A stretch of DNA of 64,000 bases, from NCBI GenBank assembly GCA_946406115.1, contig OX291548.1, positions 10,404,373-10,468,372 of the forward strand, in the 5' to 3' direction. Under the pieces are notes generated by a model. The model was given only the letters and a program-made list of their open reading frames with translations. It did no database searches and was not told the origin of the DNA. Below, piece by piece: positions 31,498 to 41,309 of this stretch. The stretch comes from Apoda limacodes. Its lineage: Eukaryota; Arthropoda; Insecta; Lepidoptera; Limacodidae. A program made the position numbers and the translations under genes. Numbering within the stretch: position 1 is the first letter of the stretch; each line of letters opens with the position of its first letter.

Positions 31498-33290
31498 CCG
31501 AGTGGTTCGTTCGTCCTGAACTCGGCCTTGGGTAGATCGCTGGTAGTACTTCCGCTTCGGCGGATTGCCACCCCGGGCATTCTCGCGTTTTAAGTGTCGA
31601 TTACGTCAATTAGTTTTTAAGAAACCCAGTTTCGAGTGCTCTGGACTGGTGGGTGAGATCGTATAGCTCTTTTCAGAGCTGCTTTCTACCTAACTGTTTC
31701 GCGATTCGTAACGTCTCGTTGCTTGGGGGGAAACCTAACGGTGGCAACAGAATCTCATCCGTAGGCGTAGGTCTTTAGGTACTCACCAAAGCAACCATAG
31801 CACTGCGGATTGTTTGGTCACACTTACGTACACCTGCGTCATTTCTGTCAGGGAGTCACTAGATATTCGCAACCTACACCTTGGCCTTTCCGTAATGGCC
31901 GAGTTACTCAAAAGCTTGAACCCGGGCCAGCTGGGAGCCTTGTTGGCTCTGAGCATGTCCAAGACTGCATCACCAAGGCTTTGCGGTCATGCGGCATCAC
32001 ATGCCCACCCTTGCGCTCATCCGTCCCACCGAGTTCACGCTCGACTTCGCGCCCGCGCTCTCTGCGGACGCGCCTTGCTCCCCGTTAACCTCGGAATTTC
32101 GAACCCAATTCCACCCTACTCTGGGATCAGGTTTGACCCGTACTCTGTCACCTGATTCCCCGTCCCCTCCATCAGACACTCGCGCCCCCAGCGGCCGCAC
32201 CTTCTCCCCCGACGCCACCAAGTCCACGGATTCTGCATCAGACGATGAGAGTTATCAAGAGGTTGGCCTGGGCACTAAAAGTGGAAAAAATTGGAAGAAA
32301 TCTGCCAAGAAGTCAAAAGTACCTCAGTGACCTCTGAATCGGAATCCGAATCTCCCTCGGATTTCGAGGCCAAACGCCTAAAAGCACGCAGCACATCCCC
32401 GTCCTCCTCGGTGGCTCCTTCTGAGCAAACCATCATTGACACAACCCTCACCTCCTACTCTCAAGCCCCCCTGCGGGACCGAAGTAAAAAATCCCTCCCC
32501 CTGTAGTCATTAAAGAGAAAGGGGCATGGCCTAACATTTCAAACGGGCTAAAGGCCAAGTGTATAAATTATACGCATGCCCGCAATGATCGCGACTGCGG
32601 CATCAAAACCCAGGTCCCCACGTTGTCAGATTTTAGAAATCTGACGGCCTTCCTGGCCTCCCAGAAACACGAGTACCACACATACTCGCTCGATGACGAG
32701 AGAGTACTGCAGGCTGTGATAAATGGAGTTCCCAAGAAATTCTCCGAGTCCACAGTAAAGGACGACTTGATCGCCTAAGGTCTCCCAGTAAGGGAAGTAC
32801 ATAGAATGTAGTACATAGAATGTACAACGGCCAAACAAATTTTTTTACTTTAAAGATGTGTGGTGCCTCAAAGGTGTCTGGGTGGAGACCCCGCATAAGC
32901 GGTCCTCTCCTGGACAATGCCGCAGGTGCCAATTATATGGCCACGTATACTGCACACGCAGGCCGCGCTGCGTGAAATGCCTGCACGCTTACGCCACTGC
33001 GGAAAGTGATAGCGTCCGCGAAAAAGGAACTGACCAAGTCGCTTGAATTCTTTGTCAAAGCAAGGGCCACCCTGCAACTAACGCGGGTGCCACAAAGCTC
33101 TGAGACAAAGACGCGAAGACCAAAAAGGGTAAATCGCGCCCCTTCACTCCCCGCAAACAGGCACCCATTGTGCCCTTCCTGCGGTCAATGCCTGGAGCCG
33201 AGCCCTTGCACTAGTTGACGCAGGAAAAGCAAAACAGACTTACAAACTTCTGTCTACACTCCCCGGGGCCGTCTTAGTAACGGGAATTCC
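31498..33290 (+). pseudogene. LINE ORF1 (gag-like, zinc-knuckle) remnant with 5' UTR
   Basis: A GC-rich 5' UTR (31498-31894) precedes a broken ORF1. Readable parts, in different frames: an N-terminal piece (MAELLKSLNPGQLGALLALS, about 31895); a serine/acidic linker (SESESESPSDFEAKRLK, about 32337); a region like the PRE_C2HC domain of Jockey-type ORF1 (SQKHEYHTYSLDDERVLQAV, GVPKKFSESTVKDDLIA, about 32661-32777); and a zinc knuckle (PGQCRRCQLYGHVYCTRRPR, CVKCLHAYA, about 32907-32990). ORF1 proteins of this type bind LINE RNA in the retrotransposition particle. At least four frameshifts or stops occur, and no ORF2 follows, so the copy is truncated. Confidence 0.65.
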
Positions 33291-33635
33291 CTAGCCCGCC
33301 CCCCTTTCGTCTCGGGACATCCCGCGACCCTACACCCTTTACCTAGATAGGCGTTTGAACTTCTGCGATCACACCAAAATAGTGAGAGACCGAGCCGCTT
33401 TACGAAAAATCAACTTTACCAAGCGAAAATCACACAAAAGAGAGTAAAAGTGAAATGGAATATAGACTTATGAAGTTTGTTCAATTCATTAACAAATAAA
33501 TATGTAACACCATAAACAAATAATCTTAACTTTATACCAGTGGAACAGTCACTCATAGATAAGTAAAGCTCAAATGATGGCGTAAAGACTTCAACTTCAC
33601 CATTAAAATATAACTGTATTATATTAAAATGTACA
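33291..33635 (+). other. Spacer in the gene A intron
   Basis: No gene. It may include trailing LINE sequence up to about 33350. Confidence 0.35.
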
Positions 33636-33639
33636 TGTC

Positions 33640-34385
33640 AGATTGTGTGCGAGTCCGACTCGCACTTGGCCGATTTGTTTTAGGGTTCCGTATCCCAAGG
33701 AAAAAAGGAACCCTTATAGGATCACTTTGTTGTCCGTCTGTCTGTCAGTCAAGACATTTTTTCTCAGGAACGCATCAAGGTATCAAGTATAAATTAATAT
33801 TAAGTATTAAATATTGACTAATAATAATCTTGAAGCTGTATAAAAATCAAGCTTTTAAGTTAATAAAATAAAAAAAAATGAAAATAAATAAAAACTATTG
33901 GGTAGGTACTTCCTGTTGTCCTAGAATCATGAAATTTGACACGAAGGAAGGTCTAACATCACAAATAAAAAATAAATCTAAAATTTGTGATTTTGTAGTT
34001 ATAAGAGACATAAAAGAAAATGTTTGTTTGTTTGAACCTGAAAGACCCGTTTAATTAAGAACGCGTTAAGTTAAGATTAATATCAAATACCAACTAAAGT
34101 CTACGATCACTTAAAGTTGTAAAAAAATCAAGCTACAAAGTCAATGCAAAAAAAATGCGGTAATCATTGTCGCATATTGTGTGAAAAATCTATGGGGTAC
34201 TTCACGTTAATTTAGATTTATGAAATTTGGCAAGAAGCAAGATGTTAAATTACAAATAGGTATAGGAAAAACTCAAAAACTGATAATAAACCTTTGTGGC
34301 TTGATCTTATGATGGAAGAACTATCTACATATAATGTGTACGGAACCCTCGGAGCCAGACTCGCAATTGGCCGTTTTTTCTGTTG
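33640..34385 (+). repeat. Long lepidopteran dispersed repeat (TCGCACTTGGCC ends)
   Basis: Starts with TGCGAGTCCGACTCGCACTT GGCCG and TTTTAGGGTTCCGTATCCC. It continues with ATAGGATCACTTTGTTGTCC, GTCTGTCTGTCAG, ATCATGAAATTTGACACG and later ATGAAATTTGGCAAG, and ends with GTACGGAACCCTCGGAGCCA and CTCGCAATTGGCCGTTTTTT at about 34340-34380. This is a very common lepidopteran repeat. Its tail is shared with the 5S-headed SINEs. The open frame 33629-33817 is not a gene. Confidence 0.65.
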
Positions 34386-34648
34386 TTTTCGTTTTCTGTT
34401 CTGTTGTGTTGTAAGAAAAAGTGTTTTGAAAGAAATTTTTTTAAAGTAAATTTTCTACGTCTGAGGCAGCCTCAGTGCGAATTTGCAGAAGTTATCAAGC
34501 AAGTCGCCACTCCAATTTCAGAGTTTCGAGCCTAAATATATATAATAAAGCCTCTAATCTAGTATAGCGACCGCTACCATATAACAACAGCAAGTTGGTA
34601 TCTTAGTGATCTGCAATTAAATGACTACAAACTATATGTTGTTCCCAG

Positions 34649-35236
34649 ATGCTGTTATTCGCATGGCAAGCTCATGCAGCCGTTAACTGCTCAGCAACCG
34701 GTGTTGGGCGTTTTGCTGAACCCAGTGATACCACATGCAAGAATTACACCTTATGTGTCTACGATAGCATCAACAGCTCCTATCTGGGTTACACCTACAC
34801 CTGCCCTGCCACCTCTGTCTTCAACCCTAATTCTGGCCAATGCACCGCATCTTCTAACTACGCTTGCAATTCAACAAAATCCTCGGTGTGTACTACTGAC
34901 GGCTATATCGCTGACCCTTCTTTTACCGATTGCTCTTCTTACATCGAGTGTGTGGAAATTAATGGCACCTTCACGGAGACTACCTACACCTGTCCTGATG
35001 ATACCTACTTCAATCCTAACACTACCTTGTGTGATGCAGACTATAATTGTACCAATATATTCACTTGTACGAGTGCTGGTAGATTTGCTAATTCTAGTGA
35101 CACTACTTGTAAAACTTACCACTTTTGTGTATTGGCCCGTAATAGAACGTACTATGAATTCGACTATGTTTGTCCATCTATTTCGGTATTTAATCCTGCG
35201 TCTAAAGTTTGTACTACGAAATATACTTGTAGTTAA
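34649..35236 (+). CDS. Peritrophin-like gene A, main coding exon (three CBM14 domains)
   Basis: Directly after the acceptor TTGTTCCCAG, an open frame of 195 codons starts ATGCTG and ends with TAA. The first ten residues (MLLFAWQAHA) are the C-terminal half of a signal peptide; the N-terminal half is inferred to come from exon 1 at 21148. Three six-cysteine chitin-binding peritrophin-A domains follow at about residues 13-72, 80-136 and 141-194. Each has the C...C(5)C...C...C...C pattern and the core Y/F-x-C-P...VFNP. Many N-glycosylation sequons (NYT, NSS, NGT, NTT, NRT) suggest a glycosylated extracellular protein of the peritrophic matrix or cuticle. The frame is intact. Alternative: translation from this internal ATG alone would give too short a signal peptide. 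Confidence 0.85.
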   Translation: MLLFAWQAHAAVNCSATGVGRFAEPSDTTCKNYTLCVYDSINSSYLGYTYTCPATSVFNPNSGQCTASSNYACNSTKSSVCTTDGYIADPSFTDCSSYIECVEINGTFTETTYTCPDDTYFNPNTTLCDADYNCTNIFTCTSAGRFANSSDTTCKTYHFCVLARNRTYYEFDYVCPSISVFNPASKVCTTKYTCS

Positions 35237-35599
35237 TACTTAAATATGTGTGTCAATATTACTACTTTACTTACATGGAATTTGATTATTTTATAAACTA
35301 TACTTTAAAAAAAACTGTTTTTCACGATTATGTTTTTTTTAACAACTATTTCAGTGTTTATCTCTATCAGGGTATATGAACAGGGTAGATGTTGTAAAAC
35401 TAGTCAGCAAGTGCCATACAGCAACACTGCATCCTGACGCTATAGGGACTGTGTTGCTCTATGGCAAGTGCATTTGGAAAAATGGTACAGTCAGCAAAAT
35501 AAAAAAGGGAATATTTACATGACTTTTTTTCATGTCATTCGATCTTGTTTTTTTTAATATATCAAAGTTCTCAATGGTATTGAATGAGTTAGGCAGGTA
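35237..35599 (+). other. 3' flank of gene A
   Basis: No AATAAA was found close to the stop; AAAATAAAAAA near 35498 is the nearest weak candidate. No ORF. Confidence 0.35.
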
Positions 35600-35862
35600 C
35601 TTGACCGGTATTTAAATACTTAAATTTTGTTTTATTGATTTCTATGGCATTAAAACACATTTTAAATTTAATGTTATACTTAGTTTGTTTGTTTAACGAC
35701 TTATCAATGTCCTCGGTGGTTATTCGCTGTTGGGTAGTTGTTTACTTAAATAAACCAGTCAATCACTCACTCCGGCCTTTCATTGATGTCTCATTGGCGA
35801 CGACTACGGGATGTTTTATTATTATTTTTTTGACCACGCCTTTAAAAAATAATTTGTTTAAA

Positions 35863-36938
35863 ATGCCGATCGGTACGATAGAACCTTTTAATTTAAGTAC
35901 TAAACAGTGGCCAGCGTATATACGTCGCGTAAATCAATATATCACACTTAATAGTATCGAGGACAAGTTCAAGGTCCCTATGTTAATAATGGTTGTGGTG
36001 GAAGAAACGTACGCGTTAATGTGCGACCTGTGCTTACTTAGTTTCCCAGAAGACAAGACATATGAAGCATTGGTGGACCTAGTGACCGAGCATTTGGAAC
36101 CACAGCGTTCCAAAATTGCCGAGCGCCACGTGTTCAGGCTGCGTCGTCAACGAACCGGCGAGTCCCTCACTGAATACCTACAGGCCTTGAAGCATCTCGC
36201 GGCTACGTGCAATTTCGGCAAGTGCAAGTCGTGCTCGACCCTCGAAGAGAACCTGCGTGACCAGTTTGTATCAGTCCTGACGAATGATGCAATGCGATCC
36301 AGAATCTCCGCAGAGAAAAAATTTGGATACAAAGAGGCGGTCGAGCTAGCACTGGCGCTAAAGGCGGCGAAAAAGCATGCGGAGCTGAGCGGCTCAACAG
36401 TAGCGGACGGGTCGGATGCTGGGCGCAGCGGAGCAGGCGAAGGCCTGCATTATGCGCGCGGCAGCGGTGGTGGCGGCGACAGCGGCGGGCGAGTGGGACC
36501 TGGCAGCGGGGGCGAGGCTGCGGGCTCGCGTACGCGAGCGTGTTGTCGCTGCGGTAAACCACACGCACCGGACAGGTGTAGGTTCAAGAATTATACTTGT
36601 GATGAGTGCGTCAAAAAGGGCACTTAAAAGTAAAGTGCATACAAGTGCGCGGTAGTGGCAGTCGGCATAATTACGAAAGTGAGGAGGAGTCTGACGATGG
36701 CATGTTTAACATGCAAGTGACATCTAAAGGTAACCATCCTCATTTTATTAAGTTGCTCATCGATAACATTATGGTAGAATCAGAAATGGACACAGGCAGT
36801 CGTATTGCAGCCATTAGTAAAGAAATGTACGAACGCTTATTCATAAACAAAAATATTTTATCGGATAATATAGTTTTACGCTGTTATTCGGGTTCACGAA
36901 TTGACATAATGGTTTTATTGAGGTTGATGTTTGTTTAG
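35863..36938 (+). pseudogene. Ty3-like gag with zinc knuckles and protease start
   Basis: The gag frame likely starts at the ATG at 35863 (MPIGTIEPFNLSTKQWPAYI) inside a longer open frame from 35635. A retrotransposon gag core follows (LVTEHLEPQRSKIAERHVFR, RTGESLTEYLQALKHLAATC), then a glycine-rich linker (36410-36520) and two zinc knuckles (CRCGKPHAPDRC, and CDECVKKG split from HLKVKC by a frameshift at about 36615). The +1 frame continues into an aspartic protease with its catalytic DTGS (ESEMDTGSRIAAIS, about 36780-36820). A further shift near 36910 leads to GARPLLGRDWIRALNI (about 36985-37030). It is a broken gene; the knuckle frameshift could also be programmed, but the other breaks are not. 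Confidence 0.65.
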
Positions 36939-37079
36939 GTAAAGTTAAAGCTAATTCATTACGACTATACATAATTAAAGGCGGTGCGCGGCCTTTATTA
37001 GGACGTGACTGGATCCGCGCTTTAAATATAACTCAAATAAACCTCAACGAAATCATCAACGTGACGTTCAAGAGCGGCA

Positions 37080-37215
37080 GATCGCCCGGATAAGGACTTC
37101 GAGGTAGGGGACGCGGTCCTAGTTGCGACTACACGGCGAGGGGGGAAAAGTGGGCCGAAGCCACAGTCGTCAAACAAACGGGACCTGTCTCCTACAAAGT
37201 TAATTTAGTTGATGG
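37080..37215 (+). pseudogene. Integrase C-terminal fragment of the Ty3-like element
   Basis: After the protease segment the sequence reads RPDKDFEVGDAVLVATTRRG and then WAEATVVKQTGPVSYKVNLV, a chromodomain-free integrase C-terminal beta-barrel pattern. The join to the protease region marks a large internal deletion. Confidence 0.5.
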
Positions 37216-37250
37216 TTGGTTACTAATAAAAATTATATACCACTACGACA

Positions 37251-37790
37251 CTTATATATGTAGGGGTGGTCAGAGATGCTACGAATGTGTGCCCATAACA
37301 TATACGTTTCACCGATGGTATTCGGTCGCACCTGTGATTCATGGTTTGTTTCCTTACAAAAATAAATAAAACGTACCTTTTTGGCGTTTATGATTTCAAG
37401 ATTTCACTGCCTGAAACCCCCTGTTTGTAATTTTCGAAGGACTGATTTTATTCTCTGTTTTCTGCGACTAAATTTACTTCTATTCTCAAATCTACTTTTG
37501 ACAATCACTAATTCTTCAAAACACGACATATTTCACGCCTTGTGTTTTGCAGAATGCATTACGTTTTGTGAGCAATTTCAAGCAATGGTCTTATTTGTGT
37601 TTCATTTATGAGTCGAAATTTCATGTGAAAAGTAAACTTTATTAGAATAGCCCTAATTATGTCATTTAAAAGAACGACCATCAAGCTGTTATGATTATGT
37701 ACTATTATGACAAAGCTATAATAAAATTGTAAAACCATAAATTCATAATCCATACAATTCCTTATCCTTATTTGCTGGCTATCTCTTTGG
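37251..37790 (+). other. Upstream region of gene B
   Basis: No repeat recognised. Small open frames on both strands overlap each other and are not supported. Confidence 0.35.
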
Positions 37791-37792
37791 CA

Positions 37793-37852
37793 CTTATAAA
37801 AACTTGAATGAGGCTTTTTTTCATCAGAAACATCAAAGAGTGAGTAAGTAGA
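37793..37852 (+). promoter_or_regulatory. TATA/initiator core promoter of gene B
   Basis: CTTATAAAAAC at about 37794-37804 is followed about 26 bp later by TTCATCAGAAAC (37821-37832), which suits an initiator. A 5' UTR of about 28 nt leads to GAATGG. The arrangement copies that of gene A at 21094-21147. Confidence 0.58.
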
Positions 37853-37882
37853 ATGGAGAGGAAAATATTTGCTGTGTTCATT
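37853..37882 (+). CDS. Peritrophin-like gene B, coding exon 1 (signal peptide start)
   Basis: Ten codons, MERKIFAVFI, end in phase 0 at the donor GTGAGT (37883). They would join MLVVAWQASA at 40120 to make a typical signal peptide: a basic n-region, a hydrophobic core and small residues before the cleavage site. The implied intron of 2.24 kb contains a mariner-like remnant and a 5S-headed SINE. The TATA box and initiator lie upstream. The arrangement is parallel to gene A, which supports both assignments. Confidence 0.62.
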
Positions 37883-38629
37883 GTGAGTTAAGTTTTTTTC
37901 CATCACACTTATTCGCAATCGGTGTCATTATGTGCAAAGCGGGTGCTAAAACCTTAATATCTCCCACGGGCTTTTTCTTCGTAAATTTAACTTTTCTCTA
38001 AGCAAAGCGCGCGTTCATAGAACTCAGAAGCGGTAATGACGCGCCTATTCCTTAAAGTATGTATAAAAGCTGTCTATTTAAAATATGAACTACACGCTTA
38101 CTACAAGCGAGCAATTACAAGGTTTGATTGTTAAAATCTAGGGGTGGCATTGTTTTTTTATTTCTATTACCGCCATTTCAATTGTGTTTTGGTGAGTTTA
38201 TTTATTAATTCACCTTATATTTTTATTTATTTACTCGCAAATGTGATGAAAGATTTTGCGAAACAGGGGTGGTACGGAAATTACAAACTCGAGTGATTAT
38301 AGTCTTCGGCCTTATGCTTCTATATAGCTTCTCGTTGGTAATTTTCTCCTTACCACACAATGCACCTACTATTTATTCGTTGTGTTATTTCATATAAAGT
38401 CAAAATTCTTAACACCTTTCCGTGCTAGGATTTCAGTTTCGGAATTCGGGCTGTCCTTTCCTTTGGCCCCAAACGGCGCCAACTCACGTCTTCTGATTGG
38501 AAATTCAATAAAAACAGAGATTATTCTTCGAAAAAACAACTGACTAAAATAAGTGTTGCTATCCTTATAGTCTTAAAACCTACTTTGAAAAATATTTATT
38601 TTAACAAAACACATATTGCAGTTCAATTT

Positions 38630-39690
38630 TGATAGGTTTTTTTAACTTTAAATATGGACCTCCCTCCTCCGTCAACAAATGCCCACCTCGGCTTTACTGG
38701 CAAACGTTCGCCGTTTTCATGAAATTTTCGATGACAGTTAGTTTACTTCTTCTCGCCGCAAGATATCTCGTCTTGGAAATTTTGTCTGCAATAAATGCAT
38801 TATTTCAATCGCATTATGGTTGCTGCACAATCCTGTTGCTACCAAATGTCATCAAAATCAAACAAAAAGTCAGTCAACATCTTATCAATAACAAAGACCT
38901 TTGCCTAACTGCATTTCCGTTTTCGTTTTCAAAAGAATACGGACTAATAATTCCGCCAGTCTAAATCCACACCACACGGTTACACAACGAGGGTGCATTG
39001 ATTGCTGATGGATCACTCGTGGGTTTTCGGGACCCCAAATTCTACAGTTCTCACTCGTGGGTTTTCGGGACCCCAAATTCTACAGTTCTGTATATTGATA
39101 TATTGTTGCCATCAAGTTCTTAGTGCGCCTCATCGCCAAAGATGATTTTTTTTTAAAAAGCACCATCGACTTGCGCTTGACGATGCTCCAGTATCCAATT
39201 GACGAATGTTGCTGGCTTTAGATGCTGTGTTAATTAATCTTGTAAGCGTGCATGTGCAGATCTTTTGTTAAAACTCGTTGCAATGAGCTTCTGGACATAT
39301 TTAATTGTTGACAACGATGTCGAATGAAGGTGAATGGGAGTTCGTGTACACTTTGTCTAACTGCTTCAATGTTTTCAAGCGATCTATCCATTCGAGGACG
39401 GCCACCTGCTTTAATATCATGAACAAAGCCTACAGTTTCAAATTAATGAATTAAATTCTCGGCAACAGCTCGAGATGGTGCATGATGATGACTGAAAAAT
39501 GTGCGACATCTTCGACCGTTTTTGTTAAGTTTTCGCCATTTCATTAGTAGATTTTCACAATTTTTAAGCGTTGCTCGGTTGAAAAACACTGCACAACTTA
39601 ACCTCAAACTTTTGTGATGAAAACAAAAAATATTCGCGTTCTATTCTACGTATAATGGAAATTAAAAATCAATAAAGTTTTGAGACAGCC
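38630..39690 (-). mobile_element. mariner/Tc1-superfamily-like DNA transposon remnant (in gene B intron)
   Basis: On the minus strand, transposase pieces appear in shifting frames. First comes a helix-turn-helix N-terminal part at about 39590-39190, with a GGRPRMDRSLENIEAVRQSV segment and RSSLQRVLTKDLHMHAYKI. Next are catalytic-domain phrases (IWGPENPRVIHQQSMHPRCV, TVWCGFRLAEL at about 39060-38960), and then a decayed FQQD-like motif at about 38830. WG..NPR...H and TVWCG are typical of IS630/Tc1-mariner-like transposases with this type of N-terminus. The gene is broken by frameshifts and by a tandem duplication at 39013-39088. Terminal repeats were not resolved. Confidence 0.65.
39013..39088. 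repeat. Perfect 38-bp tandem duplication
   Basis: The unit begins TCACTCGTGGGTTTTCGGGA and ends AAATTCTACAGTTC; it occurs at 39013-39050 and 39051-39088. As 38 is not a multiple of 3, it frameshifts the transposase remnant. The identity of the two units suggests a recent event. Confidence 0.9.
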
Positions 39691-39877
39691 TATATATTAA
39701 CCTTTGCGAATGTATTTAGATACTTTTTTCGAACATAAAAAAATTCATTATATATAATATAATATAATTGTATATATACAATAATTTTTTATTCGTTTCT
39801 ACAAGTTTTAATTTTTATATGTATTTATTATATCTTAAATCACAGTTACAGCGCCTTTATAATAAGCGAAACCATAT

Positions 39878-40052
39878 CACATTTGTTTGTTGGAAACGAT
39901 ATTCAAAGCTAAGCAACGTCGGGCTACGTCAGTGATTGGATGGGTGACCGCCTAGCGGCACAATTTTTGTTTTTGTTTGTGTTTGTAAATTACGTAAATG
40001 GTGGAACCCTCGGTGCGCGAGTCTGAATCTCAGTTGGCCGGTTTTTAAATAA
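39878..40052 (+). mobile_element. SINE with 5S-rRNA-like head (SINE3-type), copy 2
   Basis: TTTGTTGGAAACGATATTCA leads into AAGCTAAGCAACGTCGGGCT, then ACGTCAGTGATTGGATGGGT and GACCGCCTAGCGGCAC, which is close to 5S rRNA positions from box A to box C. Then come TTTTTGTTTTTGTTTGTGTT, AAATTACGTAAATGGTGGAA and the tail CCTCGGTGCGCGAGTCTGAA with CAGTTGGCCGGTTTTT. The order is identical to 6478-6662 on the other strand. It lies in the gene B intron about 70 bp before exon 2. Confidence 0.68.
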
Positions 40053-40119
40053 AACTGTTAAGGTTTAACAGTTAAAAAGCTCATAATGTTTAAATAACAC
40101 CATGCAACCCATTTTTTAG

Positions 40120-40743
40120 ATGCTGGTAGTAGCGTGGCAAGCTAGCGCTGCCACTGTCAACTGCACCGAAACAGGGGCTGGTCGTTTCGCTGACACAGAT
40201 GACACAACATGCAGAAATTACACATACTGCGTCTACAGCAGCACCAGCGACACCTATATCTCCTATGATTACGAATGCACTACCGGCGCCGTCTTCGATC
40301 CCAACACAGCACAATGTACCGCATCTTCAAACTACGTTTGCAATAACACCGCTAGTAACTCAACAAATAGCACTTCCGTCTGTACCACAGATGGCTACAT
40401 AGCGGATCCCGACTCCACGAATTGCACCACCTACATTGAGTGTGTGGAAATTAACAGCACTTTCACGGAGACAACGTACACATGTCCAGATGATACTTAC
40501 TTCGACCCTAACACTACCTTATGCGAATCTGACTATAACTGTACCACGACTACTTCTGACACCTTTACTTGTACGGCAGCAGGTAGATTTGCTAACAGTA
40601 GCGACACTACATGTCAAACGTATTATCTTTGCGTACTCGCCAGTAATGGAACATACCTACAGTACGACTATACCTGTCCATCTACATCAGTATTCAGTCC
40701 TACTTCTAAAGTATGCACCACTAGTTATACTTGTGGTTCTTAG
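40120..40743 (+). CDS. Peritrophin-like gene B, main coding exon (three CBM14 domains)
   Basis: After the acceptor CCCATTTTTTAG, 207 codons run from ATGCTG to TAG. MLVVAWQASA completes the signal peptide begun in exon 1. Three six-cysteine peritrophin-A domains follow at about residues 14-73, 87-144 and 150-205. They align with those of gene A without interruption; the first linker is longer by several Asn/Ser/Thr residues (NTASNSTNSTS). Many N-glycosylation sequons are present. A secreted chitin-binding protein of the gut lining or cuticle is the natural reading. The two genes are tandem duplicates in the same orientation with the same phase-0 intron position. Confidence 0.87.
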   Translation: MLVVAWQASAATVNCTETGAGRFADTDDTTCRNYTYCVYSSTSDTYISYDYECTTGAVFDPNTAQCTASSNYVCNNTASNSTNSTSVCTTDGYIADPDSTNCTTYIECVEINSTFTETTYTCPDDTYFDPNTTLCESDYNCTTTTSDTFTCTAAGRFANSSDTTCQTYYLCVLASNGTYLQYDYTCPSTSVFSPTSKVCTTSYTCGS

Positions 40744-41305
40744 TTGAATTTGTATGGGGAAAAGTCACATTGCACTAGTTGTGGGGCATTTTTACAATAA
40801 CCAGGCTGATTTTTTTTCGGAATACGGTTTATCATTATCTTAAGTGTTAAAATATCGTTATAATTTAGTTGTTTTTTTGCCGTTTTTTTGTTTGTTTATT
40901 TTATTACTGATACTGTTGAATTATAGATAATTAGAAATAGTAGATTGTTGCATCGAGCGCAAGGTGAGTTATTAATGCACGAGTGTAACTACATTAACAC
41001 GAGTGCATTAAATACAAACTTTAGCAAGGTGCATAATCTACTTTTTTTCAACTACCAATATACCGTGATTTAATATACCTACTCAAAATAAAAACTCAAG
41101 TTAATGAAAATTATATTAATGGCCGGTGTATACATTGTTTAAGGCAAGTATTTAGCAGAAATACATTGCCGGGTAATAAGAATAACTTCAAACATGTCGC
41201 AAGTAGTTATTCTACTAATGCGGCAATGTACTTCTCTTAAACTCTTGCACTGAACAGTGTTTACAACGGTTATAATGTGTCAACGTCTACATTATATACT
41301 TAAAA
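40744..41305. other. 3' flank of gene B and spacer
   Basis: No clear AATAAA close to the stop. A palindromic pair near 40970-41010 (ATGCACGAGTGTAACTAC / ACACGAGTGCATTAAA) is short. No gene recognised. Confidence 0.35.
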
Positions 41306-41309
41306 CTTA

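Larger units (their letters stand above)
35600..37250 (+). mobile_element. Ty3/gypsy-like LTR retrotransposon, internally deleted
   Basis: An LTR-like 5' region is followed at about 35796 by TGGCGACGACTACGGG, which has the look of a primer-binding site directly after an LTR ending near 35795. Gag, nucleocapsid and protease follow, then the sequence jumps to an integrase C-terminal piece at about 37080-37210, so RT, RNase H and most of integrase are gone. No 3' LTR was identified. It lies between peritrophin genes A and B. Confidence 0.6.

Noticed and set aside
31810..32330. Three overlapping plus-strand frames and one minus-strand frame as separate genes
   Set aside because: They are phases of a single frameshifted LINE ORF1; the minus frame is a GC-rich shadow.
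34621..34655. ATG at 34621 as the translation start of gene A
   Set aside because: It is out of frame with the CBM14 exon and lies in the intron before the acceptor.
34674..35243. Second long frame overlapping peritrophin exon A
   Set aside because: Shadow frame without the cysteine pattern; the CBM14 frame is clearly the real one.
38040..38110. TATAAAAG followed by an ATG as the first exon of gene B
   Set aside because: The peptide after the ATG is polar and cannot start a signal peptide; 37853-37882 fits far better in phase, peptide and donor.
40199..40747. Alternative frames in peritrophin exon B
   Set aside because: Shadows of the CBM14 frame.
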